From the NCBI GenBank assembly GCA_035378985.1, contig DAOSUR010000008.1, positions 75,107-139,106 of the forward strand: a stretch of DNA of 64,000 bases, in the 5' to 3' direction. Positions 33,965-41,941 of the stretch are shown in pieces (the stretch's first letter is position 1; each line of letters opens with the position of its first letter). Origin of the DNA: Anaerohalosphaeraceae bacterium (GTDB lineage: Bacteria; Planctomycetota; Phycisphaerae; Sedimentisphaerales; Anaerohalosphaeraceae). The translations under genes were made by a program, and so were the position numbers. The notes under the pieces are model-generated. The model was not told the DNA's origin, did not search any database, and saw nothing but the letters and a program-made list of their open reading frames with translations.

Positions 33965-35116
33965 CTAATGCTCACAGACATTTTGACCGAGTTTGAGGCT
34001 TCCGTCCAGATAACTCTGAACAAGTTCCTCCGGAGTTCCGCAAGGAGCCCCGACCAGAACCCGAATGTTCTTTTCCTGGAACAAAGACTGGGCCCGCTGC
34101 CCCATTCCGCCCGCAATCACCGTGCCGACCTGCAGATGAGACAGCCATTGGGGCAGAACACCGGGTTCGTGTGCAGGCGGTGTGTGTAGCTGTATATGGA
34201 GAATGGTTTTTCTTTGCGGGTCAACCTCGACAACGGCAAATTGAGAGCAGTGGCCGAAATGAGCGGACAGACGTCCTTCATGAAGAGGAACAGCAATTTT
34301 CATAGACATACTCCTTTCTGATTCATTTGCATCAGGCATATCATTTCCGAGAGCGGATTGAAAGCAGGCAGCCAGAGCCTGTGCAGCCGGATGAAGCGGA
34401 TTGTTCTGAACAATAGGACGCCCGATGTCGCCGGTTCGGGCCAGTTCCGGTGCGAAGGGAATCCCCCCGAGAACAGGAACTCCGAACTGCTCTGCCGCAT
34501 CCTGACAGGCCCCGTATCCGAAAAGATCCACTTTTTTTCCGCAATGCGGACAGAGCAGGCCGTTCATATTCTCGATCAAACCCAGCACCGGAATCTTTAA
34601 CTGTTGACAGAATGAAATGCATTTCCGAACATCCAGAAGAGCGATTTCCTGCGGGGTTGTCACAAGGATCGCCCCGTCGATTTTTCCCAGCAGATGAACA
34701 ACAGAGAGGACTTCATCCCCTGTTCCGGGGGGACAATCGACAACCAGAACATCCAGTTGGTCCCACCAGACGTTTTGAATACACTGCTGAAGGAAACTAT
34801 GTTTGGCCGGCCCCCGCCAGATAATCGGGGTATCGGGGTTTTCCAGTAAAAATCCGATGCTCATGACTTTGAGATTCGGCCGGTATTGAGCCGGATGCAT
34901 CTGTCCTTCGATCTGAAAAATTTTTTGCTCTTCCATCCCCAGCATTTTCGGAATACTGGGGCCGTGCAGATCAATATCAAGCAGGCCGGTTTTCCGGTTT
35001 TGAATCGCCATCCAAACAGCCAGATTGACGGCAACACTGCTTTTGCCGACCCCCCCTTTGCCGCTCATTACAAGAATGGTTTTCCCGATCCGGTTCCCAT
35101 GATTCTGCTGTTCCAT
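33965..35116 (-). CDS. Mrp/Nbp35-type P-loop ATPase fused to a NifX-like domain
   Basis: Residues about 10-265 are an Mrp-type Fe-S carrier ATPase with the deviant Walker A VMSGKGGVGKSS, LDIDLHGPSIPKMLG, VVDCPPGTGDE and a C-terminal CPHCGKK pair able to hold a bridging cluster. Residues about 275-383 are a dinitrogenase-cofactor-biosynthesis domain (NifX/NifB C-terminal type) starting MKIAVPLHEGRLSAHFGHC. The two functions are joined in one chain; the second domain resembles the stand-alone gene at 36868. The ATG at 35116 lies 28 bases after the previous gene. Confidence 0.88.
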   Translation of the reverse strand: MEQQNHGNRIGKTILVMSGKGGVGKSSVAVNLAVWMAIQNRKTGLLDIDLHGPSIPKMLGMEEQKIFQIEGQMHPAQYRPNLKVMSIGFLLENPDTPIIWRGPAKHSFLQQCIQNVWWDQLDVLVVDCPPGTGDEVLSVVHLLGKIDGAILVTTPQEIALLDVRKCISFCQQLKIPVLGLIENMNGLLCPHCGKKVDLFGYGACQDAAEQFGVPVLGGIPFAPELARTGDIGRPIVQNNPLHPAAQALAACFQSALGNDMPDANESERSMSMKIAVPLHEGRLSAHFGHCSQFAVVEVDPQRKTILHIQLHTPPAHEPGVLPQWLSHLQVGTVIAGGMGQRAQSLFQEKNIRVLVGAPCGTPEELVQSYLDGSLKLGQNVCEH

Positions 35117-35144
35117 AAGCAATCTCTTTCCAACACCTTTTTTG

Positions 35145-36026
35145 TTAGGAGAAAATCAGTTTCTGAATGGTTTCCCATAAAGAGCTGACGGCCCGAGCCG
35201 CCGGACTGTTTTTATCATATTCAATCACACTCTGCGCCTGAATCTGGGCGGCGGTTATTGAAGGGTCATAGGGAATCGTCACGGGTTTGGGCAGATTTTT
35301 CCCGACCGCAAGCCGCTCGATTTGTCGTGTCATTTCCGGATTGATGTCCGCCTTATTGATGCACACCGCCGCTGAAATTCCGAAATGCTCGGTCAGTTCC
35401 AGCACCCGCATCAGATCATGACAGCCGGATTGAGTCGGTTCCGTCACCGCCAGTACAAAATCCGCACCGGTCAAAGACGCAATAACCGGACATCCGATCC
35501 CGGGCGAGCCGTCAGTAAACACCCAGTCCGTTTTTTTTTCATCAGCGATTCGCCGGGCCTCCTTGCGGAGCAGCGTCACCAACTTTCCGCTGTTTTCCTG
35601 GGCGATGCCCAGTTGGGCATGCACCATCGGACCGAAACGGGTCTGGGAAAGAAACCAGCGGCCGCTGACAACCTCGACCCAATCGATCGCCCCCGCCGGA
35701 CAGAACTCCACGCACACCCGGCATCCCTCGCAGAAAGATTCTTGAACACGAAACACATTCTTGGATACGACCGGCTCAATTGCGCCGAATCGGCACAGAG
35801 AATAACAGCGGCCGCATCCCCGGCACTTGGCAGACCGGATTGCCGCCCGTTTCCCGCCGACAAATTCGTACTCCTGTAAAACAATCGGCGATGTCAGCAG
35901 GTGCAGATCGGCTGCGTCCACATCACAATCGGCCAGCACACCGGTGCCCGCCAGTGCCGCCAGTGCCGCCGTGATGCTGGTTTTGCCGGTGCCGCCCTTG
36001 CCGCTGATGACTACGATTTCCTTCAC
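35145..36026 (-). CDS. MinD-type ATPase with inserted 4Fe-4S ferredoxin domain (first copy)
   Basis: The 293-residue protein has a deviant Walker A at the start (VVISGKGGTGKTS), LADCDVDAADLHL and FTDGSPGIGCP. Between them lies an inserted ferredoxin domain with CRGCGRCYSLC and CEGCRVCVEFC, enough for two 4Fe-4S clusters. This is the MinD-superfamily P-loop ATPase with ferredoxin insert (COG1149 type). The GTG start at 36026 overlaps the TGA of the upstream gene in GTGA. Function is unknown, but the domain set suggests ATP-driven Fe-S or cofactor insertion. Confidence 0.88.
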   Translation of the reverse strand: MKEIVVISGKGGTGKTSITAALAALAGTGVLADCDVDAADLHLLTSPIVLQEYEFVGGKRAAIRSAKCRGCGRCYSLCRFGAIEPVVSKNVFRVQESFCEGCRVCVEFCPAGAIDWVEVVSGRWFLSQTRFGPMVHAQLGIAQENSGKLVTLLRKEARRIADEKKTDWVFTDGSPGIGCPVIASLTGADFVLAVTEPTQSGCHDLMRVLELTEHFGISAAVCINKADINPEMTRQIERLAVGKNLPKPVTIPYDPSITAAQIQAQSVIEYDKNSPAARAVSSLWETIQKLIFS

Positions 36027-36871
36027 AGCAGAACCCTTTCGGCCAAGCAAGCAAACGGCTTCCGATATTCCGGCAGGACCTCGGCAATGATTCGGCCTTC
36101 GGAATATGCCTCAGCGATGCGGCGGTCCTCCGGCAGACGCAGCAGAATGTCGATGTTTTCATCGGCGCAGTATTCTTCTATTCGTTTATCGCCGCTGTCG
36201 GCCCGATTGATCGCTACACCAAAAAGCAACCTCAGTTCCCTGACCATGGCGACTGCCAGTTTCAGGTCATGCAGGCCGAACGGAGTCGGCTCGGTTACCA
36301 ACAGAACAAAATCCGTATCCCGGACCGCGGCAAGGACCGGGCAGGATGTGCCCGGCGGGGCATCGAGGATTTTGACCGCATCAGCTCTCGCCCGCCTGCG
36401 GACCTGACGGATGACAGCAGGTATGCGTACGCTGCCGATTTTCAGCAGGCCCTGCACACAGTCCATTCCGCCCGCCTTGCCCCCTTCTATGCCCCCGACC
36501 TCGAGGGATTTGGCCGCAATAGCTCCCTCCGGACATATCTGCATACATCCGCCGCAGGAATGACAGAGCGTCTCGAAGGTCAGCACATGGGCTCCCGCCG
36601 CAACAATTGCTCCGTACTGGCACAGCCGCCCGCACTTGCCGCAACCGCTGCATCGCGACAGGTCTACCTGAGGAACCTCAACAAAAACGCTTTCCTTCCA
36701 ATCGATAATCGGCCGAAGGAAAATTGCTCCGTTGGGTTCTTCCGCATCGCAATCGAGATACTGGACCGGCTGTCCGGCCTGAGACAACGTCCAGGCCAGA
36801 TTAACCGCAACGGTGGTTTTGCCTGTGCCGCCTTTTCCGCTGGCGACTGCAATGGACGGATACGGTCTCAC
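36023..36871 (-). CDS. MinD-type ATPase with inserted 4Fe-4S ferredoxin domain (second copy)
   Basis: A 282-residue paralogue of the next gene: IAVASGKGGTGKTTVAVNLA, LDCDAEEPNGAIFL, LDAPPGTSCP, with CSGCGKCGRLC and CHSCGGCMQIC for two 4Fe-4S clusters. It starts at GTG (36871) overlapping the TGA of the NifX-like gene (GTGA) and ends in a 4-base overlap with its paralogue. Pairs of these two ATPases in tandem are typical, and they probably form a heterodimer, which is inferred from gene order. Confidence 0.88.
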   Translation of the reverse strand: MRPYPSIAVASGKGGTGKTTVAVNLAWTLSQAGQPVQYLDCDAEEPNGAIFLRPIIDWKESVFVEVPQVDLSRCSGCGKCGRLCQYGAIVAAGAHVLTFETLCHSCGGCMQICPEGAIAAKSLEVGGIEGGKAGGMDCVQGLLKIGSVRIPAVIRQVRRRARADAVKILDAPPGTSCPVLAAVRDTDFVLLVTEPTPFGLHDLKLAVAMVRELRLLFGVAINRADSGDKRIEEYCADENIDILLRLPEDRRIAEAYSEGRIIAEVLPEYRKPFACLAERVLL

Positions 36872-37242
36872 CTCGGCGGCTCCATCCGGTCAGGCGGAAG
36901 GGGTTCGGGCGGCGTATCGGGTTTCAGCCGTCCGGCTTTGAAGGCCTCAATTGCCTGCTTGACTGAACCGGAAACACCGCTATAGACGGCTACTTTGCCC
37001 GCCTGAAGAATGCGAATCGCATTCGGACCGCAGTTTCCGGTCAGCACCGCCCGAGCGCCGACATCAAGAACCTTTTTGGCCGCCTGAACTCCGACTCCGC
37101 CGCCTGCTTCAGCAGTCTGATTCGAGAGCACCTGACAGTCCATTGTGTCGGAATCCACCAGCAAAAAATAAGCAGCACGACCGAATCGGGAGTCCACTCT
37201 ATCCTCGAGCGTCGGCCCCTCTGATGTAATGCAGATTTTCAT
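36868..37242 (-). CDS. NifX-like dinitrogenase cofactor-biosynthesis domain protein
   Basis: The 124-residue protein begins MKICITSEGPTLEDRVDSRFGRA and carries NQTAEAGGGVGVQAAKKVLD and VLTGNCGPNAIRILQAG, the PF02579 pattern. In nitrogen fixers these domains bind iron-molybdenum cofactor precursors. In non-fixers, as probably here (no nif structural genes seen), they sit with MinD-type ATPases in an unknown pathway. It overlaps the next gene by four bases. The last 20 residues are Pro-rich. Confidence 0.85.
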   Translation of the reverse strand: MKICITSEGPTLEDRVDSRFGRAAYFLLVDSDTMDCQVLSNQTAEAGGGVGVQAAKKVLDVGARAVLTGNCGPNAIRILQAGKVAVYSGVSGSVKQAIEAFKAGRLKPDTPPEPLPPDRMEPPR

Positions 37243-37260
37243 AGAAGCATCCTTAACCCG

Positions 37261-37599
37261 CTACTTCTGCTCGGACTGCAGTTGTTCGATACGCTGACGG
37301 ATTTGTTCGAGCATCTGCTCCATTTGAGCGGCCTGATTCTTCAGCACATCCAATTCTTTCTGTTCGGATAAAATCCAAGGGCCAGAGGGCATTCCGGCTC
37401 CGCGCTGCACTCGGGCCCAGCCGGGCAGTCCGGTCGCCCAAAACCAATTCCGCCAACCGCGGCCTGCGCCGTTCCATCCAAAGCATGACGGAAACGAACG
37501 ATTAGCGGTTCCGGGCATTCCAAATCCTGCACAAAAACCTGCTCCCCGTCCTGTGCGGGGGCCCATTCCAAACGGTCCTGTTCCGTCTCCAAATGGCAT
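37261..37599 (-). CDS. DUF5320-type small protein with Gly-rich head and coiled-coil tail
   Basis: The 112-residue protein has the tell-tale start MPFGDGTGPFGMGPRTGRGA followed by FCAGFG. The middle is rich in Gly, Trp and Arg, and the last 40 residues form a coiled coil (LKNQAAQMEQMLEQIRQRIE). Proteins with this head accompany NifX/MinD clusters in anaerobes. AAAGGAG precedes the ATG at 37599; an upstream start is rejected because it lacks a site and conservation. No function is known. Confidence 0.8.
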   Translation of the reverse strand: MPFGDGTGPFGMGPRTGRGAGFCAGFGMPGTANRSFPSCFGWNGAGRGWRNWFWATGLPGWARVQRGAGMPSGPWILSEQKELDVLKNQAAQMEQMLEQIRQRIEQLQSEQK

Positions 37600-37622
37600 A
37601 CGCTGCTCCTTTCCAAAAAGGG

Positions 37623-38507
37623 TTATTGTTTTTTCCTGACCAAACAGGCAGACATCTCTGTCCGCCTGAGAACAAATGTTCCAATCGCCTCTCCCAGATG
37701 TGCCGCCACGACGGGGCATTTGACCTGAAAGAGAAAGAACAGATTGGCGGGTGTCTCGTTGAGCGTTTCAAAATTGCCCTGCCCTTTGGCGACAATCAAA
37801 TCGGCCTGCTCAAACAGGCGGCGAAATTCGCGGCTGCAATCCTCCAGAACCGTCCCGGGAGCGTCGGCGCCGCTGTCGACGACCCGAACCATTTCGGTCA
37901 GACCCGCCTGAGCAGCCTCTTCTTTTGTTGCGTCATTGAGAATCGGTGAGCCCTTGACGACAAAGGTAATCTTCTCGAGCGGCATCTGTTCAAGCAGAAG
38001 GCGGTCGAAAACAATCTCTCCGGCATTGTCGCCCAGATAGAGGATGGAACGGGCGGCGGCAATGGACTGACGAAAACGCTCGAGTACCTGCTCATCGAGC
38101 GGCTGGTGAAGGGCCCGGTCGATGGTTTCCTTGACCGTGTGCATCTGCAGGGAGCCGTGGACACCGTAGTCGATAATATTGCCCGCAATCGCCAGCAGGA
38201 CCGCAGCCCGAAACGGGTCTTCGGAGGTTCGCACCCGCTCCCGCAGGCCGGGCAGCCATTGTAGGGCCAGCTGATTGCATCGGTGTTTGACCTCTTTGTA
38301 CGGGTCGGGATTGCCGCTGATTTGGCGAATCTGATGATGAATTCGCCGGCTGATAATTGGCGGAGGTGCATTCAGGTCGATGCCGGACAAAAGAGAATGA
38401 ACCTGATGGAGTATCTTCTGATGGACGGCCGGATCGCCGGAAACCATCCGAGCCGCTTCATTTGCCTGTCGAATAAAGCAAGGGATACAGTCTAATGCAC
38501 ATTTCAT
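37623..38507 (-). CDS. DUF89/ARMT1-fold phosphatase-like protein
   Basis: The 294-residue protein starts MKCALDCIPCFIRQA, with paired CxxxxxCIPC cysteines as in the bacterial/archaeal branch. It contains AIAGNIIDYG, YLGDNAGEIVFDRLL, VVKGSPILNDAT and LIVAKGQGNFETL, the metal and phosphate site of the DUF89 family. Relatives act as damage-control phosphatases on sugar phosphates or as pantetheine-phosphate phosphatases. It heads the operon 38507 to 33540 behind a good promoter. Its link to the Fe-S ATPases is inferred from gene order. Confidence 0.87.
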   Translation of the reverse strand: MKCALDCIPCFIRQANEAARMVSGDPAVHQKILHQVHSLLSGIDLNAPPPIISRRIHHQIRQISGNPDPYKEVKHRCNQLALQWLPGLRERVRTSEDPFRAAVLLAIAGNIIDYGVHGSLQMHTVKETIDRALHQPLDEQVLERFRQSIAAARSILYLGDNAGEIVFDRLLLEQMPLEKITFVVKGSPILNDATKEEAAQAGLTEMVRVVDSGADAPGTVLEDCSREFRRLFEQADLIVAKGQGNFETLNETPANLFFLFQVKCPVVAAHLGEAIGTFVLRRTEMSACLVRKKQ

Positions 38508-38540
38508 ACCGTTCTTTCAGCCGTAAAAGAGCTTTGAATA

Positions 38541-38569
38541 ATTATTGGCATATGCTCATAAAAATTCAA
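38541..38569 (-). promoter_or_regulatory. Promoter of the Fe-S ATPase/DUF89 operon
   Basis: On minus, TTGAAT (38569-38564), 17 bases and AATAAT (38546-38541), about 35 bases before the DUF89 start. Both hexamers are close to consensus. Confidence 0.55.
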
Positions 38570-38643
38570 GCAAAAAATCTAAAAAAACGCAAAAATATAC
38601 TTTTCCTGTCGAATTACTGCTTATTGCTTCTGAAAAGCAGGAA

Positions 38644-39348
38644 TTAATTGCCGAAGGGTTTTTTGAGAATGAGGAAAAGGACAATCAGCCCCGCCAGGAC
38701 ACCCCCTGCGATATACCAATAAGAGCGGGGCCATTCCTGCCAGTTCAGGGTAAACCCTTTGGAGCGAGATTGGTCCCGTTGGGCCGGCATCTGCTGACGG
38801 AGTTCCTCCTGCCGGCGCAGTTCTTCCTGTCGGCGGAGCTCCTCCTGAAGGCGTTTTTCCTCCTCGAGCCGCTTTTGTTCGGCCAGCTGCTGTTGGCGAA
38901 GCTGTTCCAGCCGCTTCTGCTGGAACTCAAACTGCTCAGCGCTGTAAGCGGGCAGCTGATTCCAGTCCGGCTGGCGCCAGGTCTTCAGGAGCATCTGTTC
39001 CTGCCCGTTGAGAGCGGTTTTTTTGAAATTGAGAAACCCGAATCGCGGCCGCTGGATTTGTCCGCTGGGAAGCCGCCGGGGGGTCTGGTGATAATACCAC
39101 ACACAGGCCGTTTCACTGCTTTCTTTTTCGAGGGGCTCACCGAGCAGTTCCGTTACCTTTTCAGCGGTCATTCCAACCTGAAGCATCTGCCAGAAATGCC
39201 ACACCTGGCGGCGTTCGATGAGCGGTTCATTCGGAAGCAATTCCGTCTTAAACGTCGGAGCGGGCTGATTGGGCTCCGAAGCATAAGAAACAGCCCCTTG
39301 GCAAAACAGAACAAGCCCCCACAGAATAAAAGCCCCCTTCTCATTCAC
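38644..39348 (-). CDS. SmpA/OmlA-like membrane protein with long coiled coil
   Basis: The 234-residue protein has a signal peptide, then a segment like the SmpA/OmlA (BamE-type) domain (LQVGMTAEKVTELLGEPLE and ETACVWYYHQ, about 55-90). About 55 residues of Arg/Glu/Gln/Leu coiled coil follow (QQKRLEQLRQQQLAEQKRLE and on), then one membrane span near the end (YIAGGVLAGLIVLFLIL). The start is GTG at 39348 with AAGGAG upstream. It ends the operon serpin - DUF4139 - DUF4139 - this gene. Its role is unknown. Confidence 0.7.
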   Translation of the reverse strand: MNEKGAFILWGLVLFCQGAVSYASEPNQPAPTFKTELLPNEPLIERRQVWHFWQMLQVGMTAEKVTELLGEPLEKESSETACVWYYHQTPRRLPSGQIQRPRFGFLNFKKTALNGQEQMLLKTWRQPDWNQLPAYSAEQFEFQQKRLEQLRQQQLAEQKRLEEEKRLQEELRRQEELRRQEELRQQMPAQRDQSRSKGFTLNWQEWPRSYWYIAGGVLAGLIVLFLILKKPFGN

Positions 39349-39377
39349 AGAGAGCTCTCCTTTCTCCCCCCTTCTGC

Positions 39378-40730
39378 TTACTGATTCTGTTTGGTCCAGT
39401 CTTCCTGCCTTACGCCGTGATAGGTGGTCAGGACATATTCAATAGTCCGAGCCGACTGAGGCGGCATAGAAAGTATGTATTTTACCGTATCCAAATCGAC
39501 TTTTTCAAAAATTTTTTCGCTGTCTCCCCGGTTCTCCAGCGTCCAGTACGCAGTGGCGAAGTTCCGCTTGATTTCCAGCCGAATCGGCAGCGGCCGGCTG
39601 TTTTTGACCTCGACAGCAAAGGTTTGGATTTCATCCCAGCCGCTGATATTGCCCCGGTCGTCAAAGCGGTAATTGTCGGTCTTGAAATCCATCAACTTGG
39701 GTTTGACCAAAACATCTTCCGCAGGCCCCAGATTCAGCTCCACCTCCTGGCCGACCGGGATGTACTTAATCTCACAGCCGCCTTCATAGGTCAGATGTCC
39801 CTGTTTGCTGACAGTCCGATAGACCTTGATTGACCCGCCAGGAATGGGGGTTTGGCCCAAATGATGCTCGGCATCGTTGAAAAAGTACAGATACCGGATG
39901 ACAGACGGGCCGTACATTTCTTCTTCGAATTTGTAGAGATTGACGACCGGCACAGCTTCGGCCTGGAAACTGGGCAGCCGCTTGGACCAGCCGTTCGGGA
40001 TGGATTCCGTGCCCTCGATGGTATAAAGAAAATACTCGCTGAGCCCTTCCTTTTGGATTTCTTTGGGCTTGGCGGCCATGGCAATCTCATCCATCGCCTT
40101 GACAGCGCCGAAGCCAAACATAGCCCGTTCCGTCTGCACCTGCGGAGGCATTCCGGGTATTTCCTCTCCCGGCCTTCCGTACGGCCAGGTCCGTCGGGCC
40201 AGTTCGGCAATTTCATCGAGCAGATGAACCTGTCCGACAATCAGCCGCACCTGGGCGTTTTCGTAATCTTCGCCGGACTCGTTGAAGACGCGGACATACC
40301 CTTCCAGCCGCATCGTCTTTTCATCCTCGGACAGGATGCCCGCATAAAAGGCCCGCCAGCTGAAACCGCTCGTCAGGTACGTAATCTCAAAGGGAATCCG
40401 CCCTGCCTGTCGGCTCTCGAGCGTCCAGATGCCGACGTTGACGGCATTCGGCGGATAGGACAGGTCGGTAATGTCCACCTGGTCGGCGGCCTTTTTGGGC
40501 ACGAGCATCAGGGAGGTCGGGTCAATCAGCGTGCCCGCCCAGGAAAACTGGAGCTGGTTGGCGCCCTGACGAAGGGTCAGCGGGCGGCTGTCGCGAACGA
40601 GCGTCAGGTCGGCGGATTCATAAATCGTAATCTGCACGGACTCAGAGGCGGGCAGTGTAACCAAATCCACTTTGGCAAAGGACACGGCGGCAAGGCCTAT
40701 TATCCAGACAAGCACGGCATATCGTTTCAT
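39378..40730 (-). CDS. DUF4139-type secreted protein, copy A
   Basis: The 450-residue protein has a signal peptide (MKRYAVLVWIIGLAAVSFA). The DUF4139-type pattern runs LPASESVQITIYESADLTLV, YLTSGFSWRAFYAGIL, EGYVRVFNESGEDYENAQVR and near the end EIKRNFATAYW. These are beta-rich exported proteins of unknown role. It is a distant paralogue of the next gene upstream (40774). AAGGAG precedes the ATG. It is cotranscribed with copy B (43-base gap) and the membrane protein downstream (29-base gap). Confidence 0.75.
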   Translation of the reverse strand: MKRYAVLVWIIGLAAVSFAKVDLVTLPASESVQITIYESADLTLVRDSRPLTLRQGANQLQFSWAGTLIDPTSLMLVPKKAADQVDITDLSYPPNAVNVGIWTLESRQAGRIPFEITYLTSGFSWRAFYAGILSEDEKTMRLEGYVRVFNESGEDYENAQVRLIVGQVHLLDEIAELARRTWPYGRPGEEIPGMPPQVQTERAMFGFGAVKAMDEIAMAAKPKEIQKEGLSEYFLYTIEGTESIPNGWSKRLPSFQAEAVPVVNLYKFEEEMYGPSVIRYLYFFNDAEHHLGQTPIPGGSIKVYRTVSKQGHLTYEGGCEIKYIPVGQEVELNLGPAEDVLVKPKLMDFKTDNYRFDDRGNISGWDEIQTFAVEVKNSRPLPIRLEIKRNFATAYWTLENRGDSEKIFEKVDLDTVKYILSMPPQSARTIEYVLTTYHGVRQEDWTKQNQ

Positions 40731-40773
40731 CGCAAACTCCTTGACAGAGGTCTATTTGGATTTCGGACTTTCA

Positions 40774-41919
40774 TCAGGGTCTTACATTTTTTCGCTGGTA
40801 GTTCATTTCGAGCTGGACGACGGCGGGTTTATCGCCTTTGCGGGCGGGCAGAGCAATTTCAAACTCGAGCGTCTCGGCATCCCTGCGAACATACGGCAGA
40901 GAGCACGATTTCATTTCCCACTGGCCCGAAATCCGCTCGATCAGGGTCAGCACGGCGGGGGAGTCTTTGAAGTTTTCGATTTTGGCCGTGAGGATTTCAT
41001 CCGTATCAAAGAGGACGATTTGTTCCTTTCGATTGCGGCGGATGTTGATTTGTTCTTCCTTCATTTTGCGCTGGGTGACGACGATGTCGCGGCTGTCGCC
41101 GATGTACAGTTCGGCCTTTTCGCCGACCGGCAGAAAGGACAGGTTGTCCTCGCCCAGAAAGATGGTGCTGTCGTGCCCATCGTCTTGAAAGAGCCGCACC
41201 TTGCCGGGCCAAAGAGCCGCCTGCCCCAGACCGGCGGCCTTCTCATTGACCAGCCGATAGCGGACGGGGATGCCGATGTTCTGCTGTTCCAGCTGTTCGG
41301 GGTCCCAGGGCTGCAGGGCCGAATCCCACGTCCAGACTTTCTGGACAGGCAGGGCCCGGGTCTGCATCCAGAGCAGCTGGCGGGTCTGGCCGTCGATGAT
41401 ATCTCGTTCGAAGACGCTGTCGGCATCCAGCCGGATGCGGGCGTTGGCGAAGGGCTCGCCGGAGAAGTTGCGGACAATCAGATAAGCAGTCAGGTCCAGT
41501 TTGGTTTCATCCTTGTCCGCCGCGGCCTTGTACGCCGTCAGGCGGTCAATCTGACCGAGCAGATAACTGATGCGGACGCGTTCCGCCCAGTCGCCGTCGG
41601 AGGCGATTTCCCACACGAGAGCCGCCTCGCCGGGCGGAAAGCTCACGTTGAGAATCCGCACGCCGTTCGGATGGTCCAGCGGCGTCAGCCGGATGGAATC
41701 GGGGTCGATGGAGACGGCCTGCCAGGCAAAGTCGACCTGATTGAGCCCCTTTCGCAGCGTCAGAATGCGTTCTTCCTCGATGAGGGTAAAGGTCGGATTG
41801 TCCAGTCGGATATCCACGCTTTCCCGCTGGGGCAGCGCCGCCAGTTTCGTTCGGGCCTGCGCTGCGACAGAGCCGAGGATCAGTCCTGCGGCCGCTGCAA
41901 ACCAAATCGCCTCTTTCAT
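40774..41919 (-). CDS. DUF4139-type secreted protein, copy B
   Basis: The 381-residue protein starts MKEAIWFAAAAGLILGS, with cleavage likely near AQA. It follows the same plan as copy A: LPQRESVDIRLDNPTFTLIE, GLNQVDFAWQAVSIDPDSIR, ISYLLGQIDRLTAYKA, AYLIVRNFSGEPFANARI. The ATG at 41919 has AGGAG upstream. It begins 22 bases after the serpin stop. Sequence divergence from copy A is high, so an old duplication is likely; function is unknown. Confidence 0.75.
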   Translation of the reverse strand: MKEAIWFAAAAGLILGSVAAQARTKLAALPQRESVDIRLDNPTFTLIEEERILTLRKGLNQVDFAWQAVSIDPDSIRLTPLDHPNGVRILNVSFPPGEAALVWEIASDGDWAERVRISYLLGQIDRLTAYKAAADKDETKLDLTAYLIVRNFSGEPFANARIRLDADSVFERDIIDGQTRQLLWMQTRALPVQKVWTWDSALQPWDPEQLEQQNIGIPVRYRLVNEKAAGLGQAALWPGKVRLFQDDGHDSTIFLGEDNLSFLPVGEKAELYIGDSRDIVVTQRKMKEEQINIRRNRKEQIVLFDTDEILTAKIENFKDSPAVLTLIERISGQWEMKSCSLPYVRRDAETLEFEIALPARKGDKPAVVQLEMNYQRKNVRP

Positions 41920-41941
41920 TGTCAGACTCCTGAATCGGTTT

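Noticed and set aside
33965..37242. NifX-like and Mrp-type genes as part of a nitrogen-fixation cluster
   Set aside because: No nifH, nifD, nifK or nifB-type radical SAM gene is present in the window; the gene set fits the generic anaerobe Fe-S cluster better.
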